In this document: positions 53,388 through 63,531 of the stretch, in pieces | How positions within the stretch are numbered: the stretch's first letter is position 1 | Layout of the letters: the number at the start of each line of letters is the position of its first letter | Origin: Microbacterium dextranolyticum | GTDB taxonomy: Bacteria > Actinomycetota > Actinomycetes > Actinomycetales > Microbacteriaceae | DNA: 64,000 nucleotides | Direction: 5' to 3' | Assembly: GCF_016907295.1 (NCBI RefSeq) | Contig: NZ_JAFBBR010000001.1 | Span: 248,001 to 312,000, forward strand | Translations under genes and position numbers: made by a program | Notes under the pieces: generated by a model | Told to the model about the DNA's origin: nothing | Seen by the model: the letters and a program-made list of their open reading frames with translations, nothing else | The model's database searches: none

Positions 53388-55088
53388 TCAGCCCTTGAGC
53401 CCCCGGAAGTCGCTCTCGCGGAACTCGGTCTCGATGCGTTCGCCGGCGCGCGCGATCTCGCGATCGCGCAGCTCGACGCGGCGGATCTTGCCCGAGATCG
53501 TCTTCGGCAGCTCGGCGAACTCGACGCGCCGCACCCGCATGTAGGGCGGCATGTGCTCGCGCGCGTGCGCCAGGATCGCTCGGGCCGTCTCGGCATCCGG
53601 CGTCGCTGTCGCACTCAGCTGCACGTACGCCTTCACGACGTTGAGGCGCACGGGGTCGGGCGCTCCGACGACCCCCGCCTCGGCGACGGCGGGGTGGGTG
53701 AGCAGGATCGACTCGACCTCGAAGGGCGACACCTTGAAGTCGCTCGCCTTGAACACGTCGTCGGTGCGCCCGACGAACGTGAGGAACCCGTCAGCGTCGC
53801 GCACGGCGACATCGCTCGTGTGGAAGAGTCCGTCGTGCTCGACCTTCGCCGTGCGCTCGGGCTCGCCCAGGTAGCCGGGGGTCAGGTTCAGCGGGCGGAC
53901 GGGCACGGTGGGCAGGCAGATCTCGCCCTCGTCGGCCTCTTCGCCGGTGACCGGATCGATCAGCACGATGTCGTTGCCCGGCAGCGGCCGGCCCATCGAC
54001 CCGGGCTTCAGCGGGGTGCCGGGGGTGTTGCCGATGACCGCGGTCAGCTCGGTCTGCCCGTAGCCGTCGCGGATCTGGATGCCCCACCACCGCTCGATCG
54101 TCGCGATGACCTCGGGGTTCAGGGGCTCACCGGCCGAGAGCAGCTCGCGCAGGGCGTGCGGGCGCTTCTCGAGCGAGGCCTGGATGAGCATCCGCCACAC
54201 GGTCGGGGGCGCGCAGAAGGTGTTCACGCCGACCCGGTCGAGCTGGGTGGCGAGCGCCACCGGATCGAACCGCGTGTAGTTGTAGACGAAGACCGTCGCC
54301 CCCGCGATCCACGGTGAGAAGAAGAGGCTCCACGCGTGCTTACCCCACCCGGGAGCGCTGATGGTCATGTGCACGTCGCCGGGGCGCACGCCGATCCAGT
54401 ACATCGTCGAGAGGTGCCCGACCGGATAGGTCAGGTGGGTGTGCTCGACCATCTTGGGCCGTGAGGTGGTGCCGGACGTGAAGTAGATGATCGCGGCATC
54501 CGTCGAGGCCACCTCGACGCCCGGTGCGTCGTCCGAGGCGAGGTCGGCGTCGTCGAAGGTCTGCCACCCGTCGCGACTGCCGCCGGCGACGATCCGCACG
54601 AGGCTCGGGTCCAGGTCGTCGAACTTCGCGGCATCCTGCGCATCGGCGATGACGGCTCGGATCTCGGCCCGCTCGATGCGCTCCGCGAGGTCGTCGGGAC
54701 CCAGCACGATCGAGGTGGGCAGCATCACCGCTCCGATCTTCATGATCGCGAGCATCGCCTCCCACAGCTCCATGCGGTTGTCGAGCATCAGCATGACGCG
54801 GTCGCCCCGGCCGACGCCGTGGGCGCGCAGCCAGTTCGCGACGCGGTTCGACTGCCGGCGCAGGTCGTCGAAGGTGACGGATGCCTCGCTGCCGTCCTCC
54901 TCGGCGATCCGCAGCGCCACCGTGTCGTTGTCCTCGGCGATGCCGTCGAACCAGTCCACGGCCCAGTTGAAGTGGTCGCCGACATCGGGCCATTCGAAGG
55001 CGGTGCGGGCCGCGTCGAGGTCGTGGGCGTTCTCGAGCAGCAGGTCGCGAGCGGCGCGGTAGGCGGCGCCGGCAGGAGTGAGGGGCAT
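53388..55088 (-). CDS. AMP-forming acyl-CoA synthetase
   Basis: A 566-residue adenylating enzyme of the acetyl/medium-chain acyl-CoA synthetase group. The P-loop-like motif is IYFTSGTTSRPKMVEHTH. The adenylate motif is DGYGQTE, then FHTSDVA and GRTDDVFKASDFKVSPFEVE. The C-terminal catalytic lysine lies in LPKTISGKIRRVELR. Substrate chain length is not evident. It diverges from the mannosidase gene. Confidence 0.92.
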   Translation of the reverse strand: MPLTPAGAAYRAARDLLLENAHDLDAARTAFEWPDVGDHFNWAVDWFDGIAEDNDTVALRIAEEDGSEASVTFDDLRRQSNRVANWLRAHGVGRGDRVMLMLDNRMELWEAMLAIMKIGAVMLPTSIVLGPDDLAERIERAEIRAVIADAQDAAKFDDLDPSLVRIVAGGSRDGWQTFDDADLASDDAPGVEVASTDAAIIYFTSGTTSRPKMVEHTHLTYPVGHLSTMYWIGVRPGDVHMTISAPGWGKHAWSLFFSPWIAGATVFVYNYTRFDPVALATQLDRVGVNTFCAPPTVWRMLIQASLEKRPHALRELLSAGEPLNPEVIATIERWWGIQIRDGYGQTELTAVIGNTPGTPLKPGSMGRPLPGNDIVLIDPVTGEEADEGEICLPTVPVRPLNLTPGYLGEPERTAKVEHDGLFHTSDVAVRDADGFLTFVGRTDDVFKASDFKVSPFEVESILLTHPAVAEAGVVGAPDPVRLNVVKAYVQLSATATPDAETARAILAHAREHMPPYMRVRRVEFAELPKTISGKIRRVELRDREIARAGERIETEFRESDFRGLKG

Positions 55089-55210
55089 GGCGGTTCTCGA
55101 TCTGCGCCGCGGGGCCGCCGCGCGTTCTCGCCAGTCTACGAGCGCGCGGGCTCCGCGCCCCGGGGACGGGCCGTGCCTACGATGAGACGCGCGACGCGAA
55201 GGGGGAGCGG

Positions 55211-58200
55211 ATGGGGTGGCGGATTCTCGGCCGACGTCACGGCGGCCCCGACCGGCGGCACGCGCCGGCGGCGCGGCCCGGGGTCGGCTTCACCTCGCTC
55301 GCGGCGACGCCCTATGGTTTCGCCCGACCGGGCGCGCGCGATCTCTCGACCGCGTTTCCGGCGCTCGTGGGTGCGCCGATCCCGACGGGGGCGGAGCTGC
55401 GGTACGCGATCCTGCCCGAGTGGGGTGACGACGGTCGCGGCCCGTTCCGGCGCCTCGGTGACGAACTGCAGGCCTGGTGGGCCCGACGGGCGGGGCGAGG
55501 TGAGATCGAGCCGATCGACGCGGCGCGGTGGGCGGACCGGTTCGCCGCCGACGCGGTGGTCGTCGACCTCGTGTTCACGGACGGCTCACGGCTCAGCGGT
55601 CTCGCCGTCGTCGACCAGTACGGAATCCGGCTCGACGCGACGGCGCAGCACGACGGGGCGATGGCGCACCCCGATCAGTGGCACCTCGTGCGGGTGGGGC
55701 TGGATGCCGCGGCGGGCCGCACCGTCGCACGCGTCGAGCTCGTCTTCACCGACCCCCGGACGCGGCGACGGGGAGAGGTGCGGGGCTGGGTCGATGCCGT
55801 TGCGCTCGCGGGCGTGCCACCGCTCCCCGGGCGGCCGGTCGAGTGGGCGCGCACACGGCAGGGCACGCATTCCAGTGATCGGCTCTCGCGCGGCGGAAGC
55901 GCCCCGAGCGTCGGCGTGCCGAACGGGTTCGTCAGCGGCATCCCCGTCACGAACGCGCGCGAGATCGGCTGGCCGTATGCCTGGCATGCCGACAACGGCG
56001 ACGACAACCGGCCTGCGCTGCAGGCGTTCGCGACCTCGCACCTGCCGAGCCCGTGGATGGGCGAGCGCGGCGCGTTCCAGATCATGCCGGTGATCGTCTC
56101 GCCCGGCGGGGCGGTCGACGGCTCGCCGCGCGGCCGGGCCCGCTCGTTCGACCACGACGCCGAGACGGCGCACCCGCACCTCTACCGGGTCGCTCTCGTC
56201 GGCGGCATCGAGGCAGACCTCACCGCCACCGACCACGTCGTGCTGCTGCGCGTGCGCTTTCCCGAGGGGGCGACCGAGGGAACTCTCGTGTTCGACCAGA
56301 TCCGGGGCGACGGCGAACTGCGCCTGCCGTCGCCGGACGGCTCTGGGGCGTTGGGTGCGTCGGGGGTGTCGGGGCCGGATGCCGCGGTCACCGCGCTCAC
56401 GCGTGACGAACGCAGCGTCGGCGTCGACCGCGCCGCCTCCCCGCCGTACCACCTGCACGCGGTGTTCGATCGCCCGGTGATCGCGACGGGCATGCTGCCC
56501 CAGCTAGGCGCCGGCGACGTGCGCGGGTGGGTGCGCGTCGCCCTCGGCGCCGACCGCACCGTCGTCGTCCGCGCCGCGACGAGCGCGATCGGGGCGGATC
56601 AAGCGGCCCGCAGCATCGCGCTCGACGGCGCCGACGCCCCCTTCGACACGGTCGTCGAGCGCGCCGCGGATGCCTGGGACGACTGGATCTCGCGGGTCGA
56701 GATCGACGGGGCGACGCCCGAGCAGCGTGCCGTGATGGCGACCTGTCTTTTCCGTGTCGGGCTGTTCCCCCGCCGCGGCCACGAGAACCTCGGCACGGTC
56801 GAGGCGCCCGCACCCCACTACGCGAGCCCATTCGAGCCCGCCGAGCCCGCGGCGCCCGCCGCACGCGTCGTCGCGGGCGAGCTCAGCGTCGACCAGGGCT
56901 TCTGGGACGTCTACCGCACGGCCTGGCCGCTGTACGCCCTGCTCGATCCGGCACGCTCCGCGCGGCTGCTCGACGGGTTCGTCGAGCACTACCGCGCGAG
57001 CGGGTGGACGAGCCGGTGGAGCGCACCCGGGCCGATCGACTCGATGACCGGCACCTCGAGCGACGTCGTCTTCGCCCATGCGGTGGCCGCGGGCATCCCG
57101 ACGCGCACCGAACCCGCCGACGGCCAGGGCGACCACCGCCTCGACCTGTGGTCGGCATACGATTCGGCGCTCCGGAATGCGACCGCGCCCTCGGACGAGA
57201 CGAGAGTCGGGCGCAAGGGGCTCTCGCGCGCGATCTTCCGCGGGTTCGTGGACACCAGCGTGCACGAGGGGCTCTCCTGGACGCTCGACGGGGCCATCGG
57301 CGACCTCGCTGTGGCACATCTCGCGCGCGAGCTGTCGACTCGTGTGGGCGACGACCATCCGCGGGCGGGCGAGCTCCGGGCATCCATCGCCTACTTCACG
57401 GCGCGGGCGGGGGCGTACGCCGCCTCGTTCGACGAGCGGGTCGGCTTCTTCCAGGGGCGCCGGCCCGATGGGCGCTTCCGGCACGACCCGGATCGCTACG
57501 ACCCCCGTGTGTGGGGCGGCGACTACACCGAGACCGACGGGTGGGGGACGGCGTTCTCGGCGCCGCACGACGGTGCCGGCCTCGCAACGCTGCACGGCGG
57601 CCCCGCGGCGCTCGCCGACCGGCTCGAACAGCTGATCGCGACGCCCGAGACCGCGTCGTGGCTGCTGAAGGGCAGCTACCCCGTCGTCATCCACGAGATG
57701 GTCGAGGCGCGGAACCTCCGGTTCGGCCAGTGGGCGCCGTCGAACCAGCCCGCGCACCATATTCCGTTCATGGCATCCTTCGCGGGACGACCCGACCTCA
57801 TGCAGCGTCTCGTGCACGAGGCGGCGACGCGGCTGTTCGGCGGCGGCGAGATCGGCCAGGGCTGGCCGGGCGATGAGGACAACGGCGAGATGAGCGCGTG
57901 GTGGATCTTCGCCGCCCTGGGGCTGTACCCTCTCGTCCCCGGCACGGCGGGATACGTGCTCACCGCCCCGATCGTCCCGCACGCGCGAGTGCGGCTGACC
58001 GAGGGGCGCGCGCTCACGATCGAGGCCCCGGATGCCGGGCGCGACCGCCCCTACATCGCTTCCGTCACGATCGACGGGCGGCCGTGGACCTCGACGTTCG
58101 TGCCGCACGAGGTCGTCGCCGCCGGGGCGACGATCCGGTTCGACCTGTCGGCCGAGCCGCAGGCGTGGGGCACGGATGCCGCCGCGCAGCCGCCCTCGCT

Positions 58201-58639
58201 GACGCCGCCGGGCGAGCGACCGACGGTGCTGCACGACCTCGCGGACGAGGCGCGCGTCACGGCGGTGATCGGCGGACGCACGATGGATGCCGGGGCCGTG
58301 ATCGACGACGACTCCGAGACCCCGGGCCTGCGCCTCGCGCCGGGCGATGCCATCGAGTTCGCTTTCGATCACGACGTGGTGCCCGAGCTGATCACCGTGA
58401 CCCCGCGCGCGGCGGGAACCGTCGCGTTCCGGATCGAGCGGGTCGCAGGCCGCGATGGTGCCCCCGAGTCCGCGCGCTGGGTCGAGCCGTTCCGATGGGA
58501 TCGCCAGATGCGGCCGTTCCTCTGGGACGATGCCGCTGGGCACTCGCCCGCGGCAGCGAGGATCTGGCGCTGGGTCGCCGAGTCCGACGTCGACATCGTG
58601 CAGCTCGAGCTGCTCCGCCGCGCCCCGTGGCGTGCGTGA
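55211..58639 (+). CDS. GH92 alpha-mannosidase without signal peptide
   Basis: A 1142-residue GH92 family exo-alpha-mannosidase (calcium-dependent, inverting). The catalytic domain shows VGVPNGF-type N-terminal landmarks, TGTSSDVVFAHA, the acid region YTETDGWG and the highly conserved GQGWPGDEDNGEMSAWWIFAALGLYP. An extra C-terminal domain of about 150 residues follows. The N-terminus is Arg-rich without a hydrophobic core, so it is probably cytoplasmic. ATG 55211 has GGGGGAG upstream and a TACGAT -10 at 55178-55183. Confidence 0.9.
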   Translation: MGWRILGRRHGGPDRRHAPAARPGVGFTSLAATPYGFARPGARDLSTAFPALVGAPIPTGAELRYAILPEWGDDGRGPFRRLGDELQAWWARRAGRGEIEPIDAARWADRFAADAVVVDLVFTDGSRLSGLAVVDQYGIRLDATAQHDGAMAHPDQWHLVRVGLDAAAGRTVARVELVFTDPRTRRRGEVRGWVDAVALAGVPPLPGRPVEWARTRQGTHSSDRLSRGGSAPSVGVPNGFVSGIPVTNAREIGWPYAWHADNGDDNRPALQAFATSHLPSPWMGERGAFQIMPVIVSPGGAVDGSPRGRARSFDHDAETAHPHLYRVALVGGIEADLTATDHVVLLRVRFPEGATEGTLVFDQIRGDGELRLPSPDGSGALGASGVSGPDAAVTALTRDERSVGVDRAASPPYHLHAVFDRPVIATGMLPQLGAGDVRGWVRVALGADRTVVVRAATSAIGADQAARSIALDGADAPFDTVVERAADAWDDWISRVEIDGATPEQRAVMATCLFRVGLFPRRGHENLGTVEAPAPHYASPFEPAEPAAPAARVVAGELSVDQGFWDVYRTAWPLYALLDPARSARLLDGFVEHYRASGWTSRWSAPGPIDSMTGTSSDVVFAHAVAAGIPTRTEPADGQGDHRLDLWSAYDSALRNATAPSDETRVGRKGLSRAIFRGFVDTSVHEGLSWTLDGAIGDLAVAHLARELSTRVGDDHPRAGELRASIAYFTARAGAYAASFDERVGFFQGRRPDGRFRHDPDRYDPRVWGGDYTETDGWGTAFSAPHDGAGLATLHGGPAALADRLEQLIATPETASWLLKGSYPVVIHEMVEARNLRFGQWAPSNQPAHHIPFMASFAGRPDLMQRLVHEAATRLFGGGEIGQGWPGDEDNGEMSAWWIFAALGLYPLVPGTAGYVLTAPIVPHARVRLTEGRALTIEAPDAGRDRPYIASVTIDGRPWTSTFVPHEVVAAGATIRFDLSAEPQAWGTDAAAQPPSLTPPGERPTVLHDLADEARVTAVIGGRTMDAGAVIDDDSETPGLRLAPGDAIEFAFDHDVVPELITVTPRAAGTVAFRIERVAGRDGAPESARWVEPFRWDRQMRPFLWDDAAGHSPAAARIWRWVAESDVDIVQLELLRRAPWRA

Positions 58640-58737
58640 CCGCGGCGCGTCGCCGGGGCGCGGCCGCGGCGCTGCGCCGCGGTGTTCGTCGCGTGCATGC
58701 ACGGATGCGGATCACCCGTGCGCACTAGGCTGACGAC

Positions 58738-59343
58738 GTGCTGCTGAGCGACCGCGACATCCGCCTCGAAATCGACAACGGACGCGTCGGGCTCGACCCG
58801 TGGGACCCGCAGATGGTGCAGCCCTCCAGCGTGGATGTGCGCCTCGATCGGTACTTCCGGCTGTTCGACAACCACAAGTACCCGTTCATCGACCCCGCCG
58901 TCGACCAGCCCGAACTGACCCGGCTCATCGAGGTGAAAGCCGACGAGCCGTTCATTCTGCATCCCGGTGAGTTCGTCCTCGGCTCCACGTACGAGCAGGT
59001 CACGCTGCCCGATGACATCGCCGCGCGCCTCGAAGGAAAATCCTCGCTCGGGCGCCTCGGCCTGCTGACGCACTCGACCGCCGGGTTCATCGACCCTGGA
59101 TTCTCGGGGCACGTCACCCTCGAGCTCTCCAACGTGGCCACCCTGCCGATCAAGCTGTGGCCGGGCATGAAGATCGGCCAGCTGTGCTTCTTCCGGCTGT
59201 CGTCGGCGGCCGAGAACCCCTACGGCACCGGGCCGTACCTCAACCGGTACTTCGGGCAGCGCGGTCCCACGGCATCCCGCTCGTTCCAGAACTTCCACCG
59301 CACCGACGTCGGTGCGTCCGACGCGGGGTCCCGCGGCGCCTGA
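58738..59343 (+). CDS. dcd: dCTP deaminase, probably bifunctional with dUTPase
   Basis: Makes dUMP from dCTP for thymidylate synthesis (201 aa). [10 protein letters not shown] (100-109) and [13 protein letters not shown] (112-124) match the actinobacterial form, which deaminates and hydrolyses in one enzyme. The GTG start has TAGGCT exactly six bases upstream and no ribosome site, so it is a clear candidate for a leaderless message. Confidence 0.93.
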   Translation: MLLSDRDIRLEIDNGRVGLDPWDPQMVQPSSVDVRLDRYFRLFDNHKYPFIDPAVDQPELTRLIEVKADEPFILHPGEFVLGSTYEQVTLPDDIAARLEGKSSLGRLGLLTHSTAGFIDPGFSGHVTLELSNVATLPIKLWPGMKIGQLCFFRLSSAAENPYGTGPYLNRYFGQRGPTASRSFQNFHRTDVGASDAGSRGA

Positions 59344-59427
59344 GCATCCCCGCCTGAGCATTCCCGCCCGAACCGCCGGGATCGGCAGACCGCTGGGCCG
59401 GATACCGGCTGCCGCGGCGGCGTCGGA

Positions 59428-60414
59428 TCAGTGCGAGGTCGTGACCCCGACGAGGTCGTGCACGAGAACGGCGGCGACGCGCGCGCCCTGGCCCGCGGCG
59501 ACGATGAGCTGCTGCGGCCCCGATGCGGCGTCGCCGGCCGAGTACAGGCCCGGCACGGACGTGCGGCCCGCGCGGTCCGTCGCGAGATGGCCGGCGGCGT
59601 TCCGCTCGACGGCGACGCCGCGCAGCAGGTCGAGCGCCGGCTCCCACTCGGGGCGCACGAACCCGCCGTCGATCGGCACGGCGTCCCCGCCCTCGAGAGC
59701 GACCTCCGCGACCGCTCCGCGCTCGCCGCGCAGCGCCGTGATGCGGCGCCGGTCGACGGCGATCCCGAGAGCGGCGAGTTCCGCCTCGTCGGCGGCGTCG
59801 ACCGCGGTCGAGCCGTGCGTGAAGACGGTGAGCCGGTCGGTCCAGCGTGCGATGAGCCGGGCGCGATCGGCCAGGTCGTCGCTCTCGCCGATCAGCGCGA
59901 GGGGTCGGCCCTGCAGCTCCCACGCGTCGCAGGCGGCGCAGCTGAACAGCGACATCCCGTAGAAAGAGCGCAGATCGGCGATGTCGGGCAGGGTCTCTCG
60001 CAGCCCGGTCGCGACGACCACGCTCCGCGCGTGCACGACCGGCAGTTGCACCGCACCGCGGCCGGTGAGCGCGACCTCGAAGCGGATGCCTCCGTCGCCG
60101 TCCGCGGGGACGATGGACTCCGCCAGGGTGCGCTCGAGGATGCGGACGTTCGGATAGGCGGCGAGTTCGGCGTGCGCGAGCTTGCGCAGTTCGATCGGTG
60201 GGATGCCGTCGCGAGTGAGGAATCCGTGCGAGCGCAGGGTCGCCGCGTTCCGCGGGCGACCGGCGTCGATCACGACGACCGTCGCGCGCGCCCGCGCGAG
60301 GTTGAGTGCGGCCGACAGGCCGGCCGGGCCGCCGCCGATGACGACGGCGTCGACGGATGCCTCCGTCGGAGGCGCCTCGTCCGCCGGCGTCCGACCGCCG
60401 TCGGATGCGGTCAC
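59428..60414 (-). CDS. Thioredoxin-reductase-like FAD oxidoreductase
   Basis: A 328-residue flavoprotein. The FAD motif is GGGPAG (27-32), a redox-active pair CAAC (Cys159, Cys162) sits where thioredoxin reductase has CATC, and the C-terminal FAD motif is GLYSAGDAASGPQQ. The NADPH motif is weak (IGESDDLADRARLIARWT rather than GxGxxA). The GTG start overlaps the ferredoxin reductase stop, so it is co-translated. Its partner protein is unknown. Confidence 0.82.
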   Translation of the reverse strand: MTASDGGRTPADEAPPTEASVDAVVIGGGPAGLSAALNLARARATVVVIDAGRPRNAATLRSHGFLTRDGIPPIELRKLAHAELAAYPNVRILERTLAESIVPADGDGGIRFEVALTGRGAVQLPVVHARSVVVATGLRETLPDIADLRSFYGMSLFSCAACDAWELQGRPLALIGESDDLADRARLIARWTDRLTVFTHGSTAVDAADEAELAALGIAVDRRRITALRGERGAVAEVALEGGDAVPIDGGFVRPEWEPALDLLRGVAVERNAAGHLATDRAGRTSVPGLYSAGDAASGPQQLIVAAGQGARVAAVLVHDLVGVTTSH

Positions 60415-61838
60415 GACCCGACCAGAGCGCCGCTCCGCGAGACCGCGACCTGCTCGTCGCGCGGCACGACCTTGACGCGCTCGCGCGCGTGGGCGTGCGC
60501 CTCGCCGAGAGCGCGCTCATGGGCATCCAGCACCCGCCAGCCCTCCCACGTCGTGTACTCCACGCCGCGCGCGTCGAGCTCGACGAGAACGTCGCCCGAG
60601 ACCGTCGGCACCGAGAGGGCGCCCGCGTGGGCGTCGGCGACGAGGTGCGTCACCGTCTCCAGAGCATCCGACTTCGTGTGGCCGATGAGGCCGACGGGGC
60701 CGCGCTTGATCCAGCCCGTCGCATACAGTCCGGCGATCGGCTCCGCGGTCTCGTCGACGACGCGGCCCTCGACGTTGGTGATGACGCCGCGCCGCTCATC
60801 GAAGGGCGCCCCCGGCACGGGCGTGCCGTAGTAGCCGACCGCGCGGTACACCGCCTGCACCGGGATGTCACGGATCTCGCCCGTGCCGCGGACGACGCCG
60901 TCCTCGGCCGGTGCGGTCCGTTCGAAGCGCAGTCCCTCGACCGCATCGTCGCCGAGGACGGCGACCGGGGCGTGGAAGAAGTGCAGGTGCAGTCGTCGAG
61001 CGCGTTCGCCGTGCGTGCGCTCGGCCTCAGGTTCGCGCGTGCGCCACGTGTCGAAGATGCGGCGGATGACCTTCAGCTGGTTGCCGGCCGGCGCGCCCTT
61101 GACGACCGGCGCCTGAGCGGCCGCGACGATCGCGGCATCCAGTGCGGCGAAGTCCTCGTCGGCGAGCACGATGTCGACCCCCGGCACCTCGCCCAGCTCG
61201 CGCAGCTCGATGGGCGTGAACTTCACGTCCAGCGGCCCGCGGCGGCCGAACACGTGCACGTCGGTGACGGCGGATGCCTCGAGACCTGCGAGCACGTTGT
61301 CCGCGACCTCCGTCGAGCGCAGGTCCTCGGCGTGCTTCGCGAGGATGCGGGCGACATCGAGCGCGACGTTGCCGTTGCCGATGACGGCGACCTCGCGTGC
61401 CTCGAGCGGCCACGTGCGGGGCACGTCGGGATGCCCGTCGAACCACGCGACGAAATCGGCGGCGCCGTACGAGCGGGGCAGATCGATGCCCGGGATGTCG
61501 AGGTCGGCGTCGCGGATCGCCCCGGTCGCGAGGATCACGGCGTCGTAGCGTGCGCGCAGCTCGTCCAGCGAGATGTCGCGCCCGACCTCGACGTTGCCGA
61601 TGAAGCGGATCGACCCCGTATCGAGCATCTCGTGCAGCGAGTTCACGATGCCCTTGATGCGCGGGTGGTCGGGGGCGACGCCGTAGCGGATGAGACCGTA
61701 GGGCGCGGGGAGCGACTCGAACAGGTCGATCGCGACCGTGCCGCCGAGCTCCGACACGGCGTTCGAGAGGATGTTGCCCGCGTAGATGCCGGCGGGTCCC
61801 GACCCGACGACGGCGACACGGAGGGAGAGAGTGGTCAC
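60411..61838 (-). CDS. fprA: Ferredoxin-NADP reductase, FprA / adrenodoxin-reductase type
   Basis: Moves electrons from NADPH to ferredoxin (475 aa). The FAD motif GSGPAGIYAG is at the N-terminus, with the typical GLIRYGVAPDHPRIK block. The NADP motif is VIGNGNVALDVARIL and the end region is GWIKRGPVGLIGHTKSDA. In this operon it probably feeds a sulfite (or nitrite) reductase encoded beyond the right edge. The GTG start overlaps the methyltransferase stop. Confidence 0.92.
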   Translation of the reverse strand: MTTLSLRVAVVGSGPAGIYAGNILSNAVSELGGTVAIDLFESLPAPYGLIRYGVAPDHPRIKGIVNSLHEMLDTGSIRFIGNVEVGRDISLDELRARYDAVILATGAIRDADLDIPGIDLPRSYGAADFVAWFDGHPDVPRTWPLEAREVAVIGNGNVALDVARILAKHAEDLRSTEVADNVLAGLEASAVTDVHVFGRRGPLDVKFTPIELRELGEVPGVDIVLADEDFAALDAAIVAAAQAPVVKGAPAGNQLKVIRRIFDTWRTREPEAERTHGERARRLHLHFFHAPVAVLGDDAVEGLRFERTAPAEDGVVRGTGEIRDIPVQAVYRAVGYYGTPVPGAPFDERRGVITNVEGRVVDETAEPIAGLYATGWIKRGPVGLIGHTKSDALETVTHLVADAHAGALSVPTVSGDVLVELDARGVEYTTWEGWRVLDAHERALGEAHAHARERVKVVPRDEQVAVSRSGALVGS

Positions 61839-62617
61839 GAGGATGCCTTTCCGAGGACGGGTTCCTTGACGGCGACGCTGGCGGCGAGCTCGGCCGGCGC
61901 GAAGGGGCTGAGGGCCACGACGTCGCCGACCACGACGACGGCGGGTGAGCGGACGCCGCGGGAGGCGGCCTGATGCGCGATGGTCGCGAGGGTGCCGACC
62001 GTGACGCGCTGGCGCTCGCCGAAGCCGTCCTCGACGATCGCGACGGGGCAGTCCGCCCCGCGCTCTCCGCGCGAGAGGGTCAGCGCGGCGTGCGCGAGGG
62101 TGCCGACACCCATGAGGAGCACCACGGTGTGGTCGCGCGCGCCGCCGAGTGCGGAGATCTGGTCGTGCGCCGTGACGACGGTGAACGCCGTCGCGATGCC
62201 GCGATGGGTCAGCGGGATGCCCGCGAGCGCCGGAACCGAGACGGCGCTGGTGACCCCCGACACGACCGTGACCTCGACGCCGTGCGCACGGCAGTGCGCG
62301 AGCTCTTCGAGGCCGCGTCCGAACACATAGGGGTCGCCGCCCTTCAGGCGCACGACCGCCTTCCCGGACTGGGCGAGCTGCACCAGCAGGGCGTTGATCG
62401 CATCCTGCGGCACGGCATGGTGGCCGGGCGACTTACCGACATCGACGATCTCGGCCGTGAGCGCGTATCCCTCGGCGGCGAGGCCGTCGAGCACGGCGCG
62501 CGCACCGAGCCGGTCCGCGACGATGACGTCGGCCTGCTGCAGCGCGCGCAGGCCCCGAAGGGTCAGCAAGCCCGCGTCGCCGGGGCCCGCCCCGACGAGC
62601 ATCACGCGCCCGCTCAT
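61835..62617 (-). CDS. cobA: Uroporphyrinogen-III C-methyltransferase
   Basis: SAM-dependent methyltransferase making precorrin-2, the precursor of sirohaem (260 aa). Blocks seen: VGAGPGDAGLLTLRGLRALQQADVIVAD, RLKGGDPYVFGRGLEE and the VVSGVTSAVSVPALAGIPLTHR region. Only the SUMT domain is present, with no fused CysG dehydrogenase. It supports sirohaem supply for sulfite or nitrite reductase. The ATG overlaps the permease stop. Confidence 0.93.
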   Translation of the reverse strand: MSGRVMLVGAGPGDAGLLTLRGLRALQQADVIVADRLGARAVLDGLAAEGYALTAEIVDVGKSPGHHAVPQDAINALLVQLAQSGKAVVRLKGGDPYVFGRGLEELAHCRAHGVEVTVVSGVTSAVSVPALAGIPLTHRGIATAFTVVTAHDQISALGGARDHTVVLLMGVGTLAHAALTLSRGERGADCPVAIVEDGFGERQRVTVGTLATIAHQAASRGVRSPAVVVVGDVVALSPFAPAELAASVAVKEPVLGKASS

Positions 62618-63531
62618 GCGCCGGACCCCACGAGCAGGCCGCGGTTGCGGAGCATCCGTCGCTCGAGCGGCGCGAAGACGGCCAACTCGACGAGGATGCC
62701 GATCGCGAGGATCACGAGGATCGTCGCCAGGACCCCGGCGAGGTCGGCGAGCTGCCGGCTCTGATCGAGCATCTGACCGAGACCGAACCCGATCGTGCCG
62801 CCCGTCGTGATGATCTCGGCGGCCATGAGCGAGCGCCACGAGAACGCCCATCCCTGCTTCAACCCCGCCACGTAGCCGGGGAGCGCAGCGGGGAGCACGA
62901 TCAGCAGCGGCTGCGTCACGCGATTCGTCCCGAGCACGGTGCCGACGCGCCGCAGCTGCGGCGGCACCTGCGCGACGCCCGCGATCAGCCCGTTGACGAT
63001 CGAGGGGATCGCTCCCATGAGGATCACGAAGTAGACGGTGGCGTCGGTGAGGCCGAACCACAGGATCGCCGCGGGCACCCAGGCGACGGAGGGCAGCACC
63101 TGCAGACCCGAGATGATCGGGCCGATGGCACGCCGCAGAGGGCGGACCTCGGCGAGGAGGAGTCCGATCGGCGTTCCGACGACGATCGCGATGACGAAGC
63201 CGATGAGGCCCCGTTCGAGGCTCGTGACGACGGCGAGCTGCACGCGCCCGAGGTCCCAGGCGTCGCCGAGCGCGGTGGCGACGTCGAGCGGCGAGGGCAC
63301 GATGTCGGGTCGCGGGTGGGCGATCACGACGTAGAGCTGCCACACCACGAGCAGGACGAGCACGAACAGCACGGGCGGGAGTGCCCCCGCCGTGACGCGC
63401 CGCCACCGGCTCGGTGTGTGCTCCGCGTCGGTCTGGAGTCGGTCCAGTCCGGCCGCGAGAGTGCGGAGCTCTTCGTCCGAGGCGGATGCCGCGGCATCCC
63501 CCCGCGCGGCGGTCGTCGTCTCAGGCGGCAT
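62614..63531 (-). CDS. ABC transporter permease, SsuC/TauC type
   Basis: A 305-residue permease with a cytoplasmic N-terminal extension of about 50 residues and six hydrophobic segments. The EAA loop is near VGTVLGTNRVTQPLLIVLPAALPGYVAGLKQGWAFSWRSLMAAE, typical of sulfonate/nitrate importers. Located between the ATPase and sirohaem genes, it likely imports a sulfur source. Nitrate is an alternative. Confidence 0.88.
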   Translation of the reverse strand: MPPETTTAARGDAAASASDEELRTLAAGLDRLQTDAEHTPSRWRRVTAGALPPVLFVLVLLVVWQLYVVIAHPRPDIVPSPLDVATALGDAWDLGRVQLAVVTSLERGLIGFVIAIVVGTPIGLLLAEVRPLRRAIGPIISGLQVLPSVAWVPAAILWFGLTDATVYFVILMGAIPSIVNGLIAGVAQVPPQLRRVGTVLGTNRVTQPLLIVLPAALPGYVAGLKQGWAFSWRSLMAAEIITTGGTIGFGLGQMLDQSRQLADLAGVLATILVILAIGILVELAVFAPLERRMLRNRGLLVGSGA

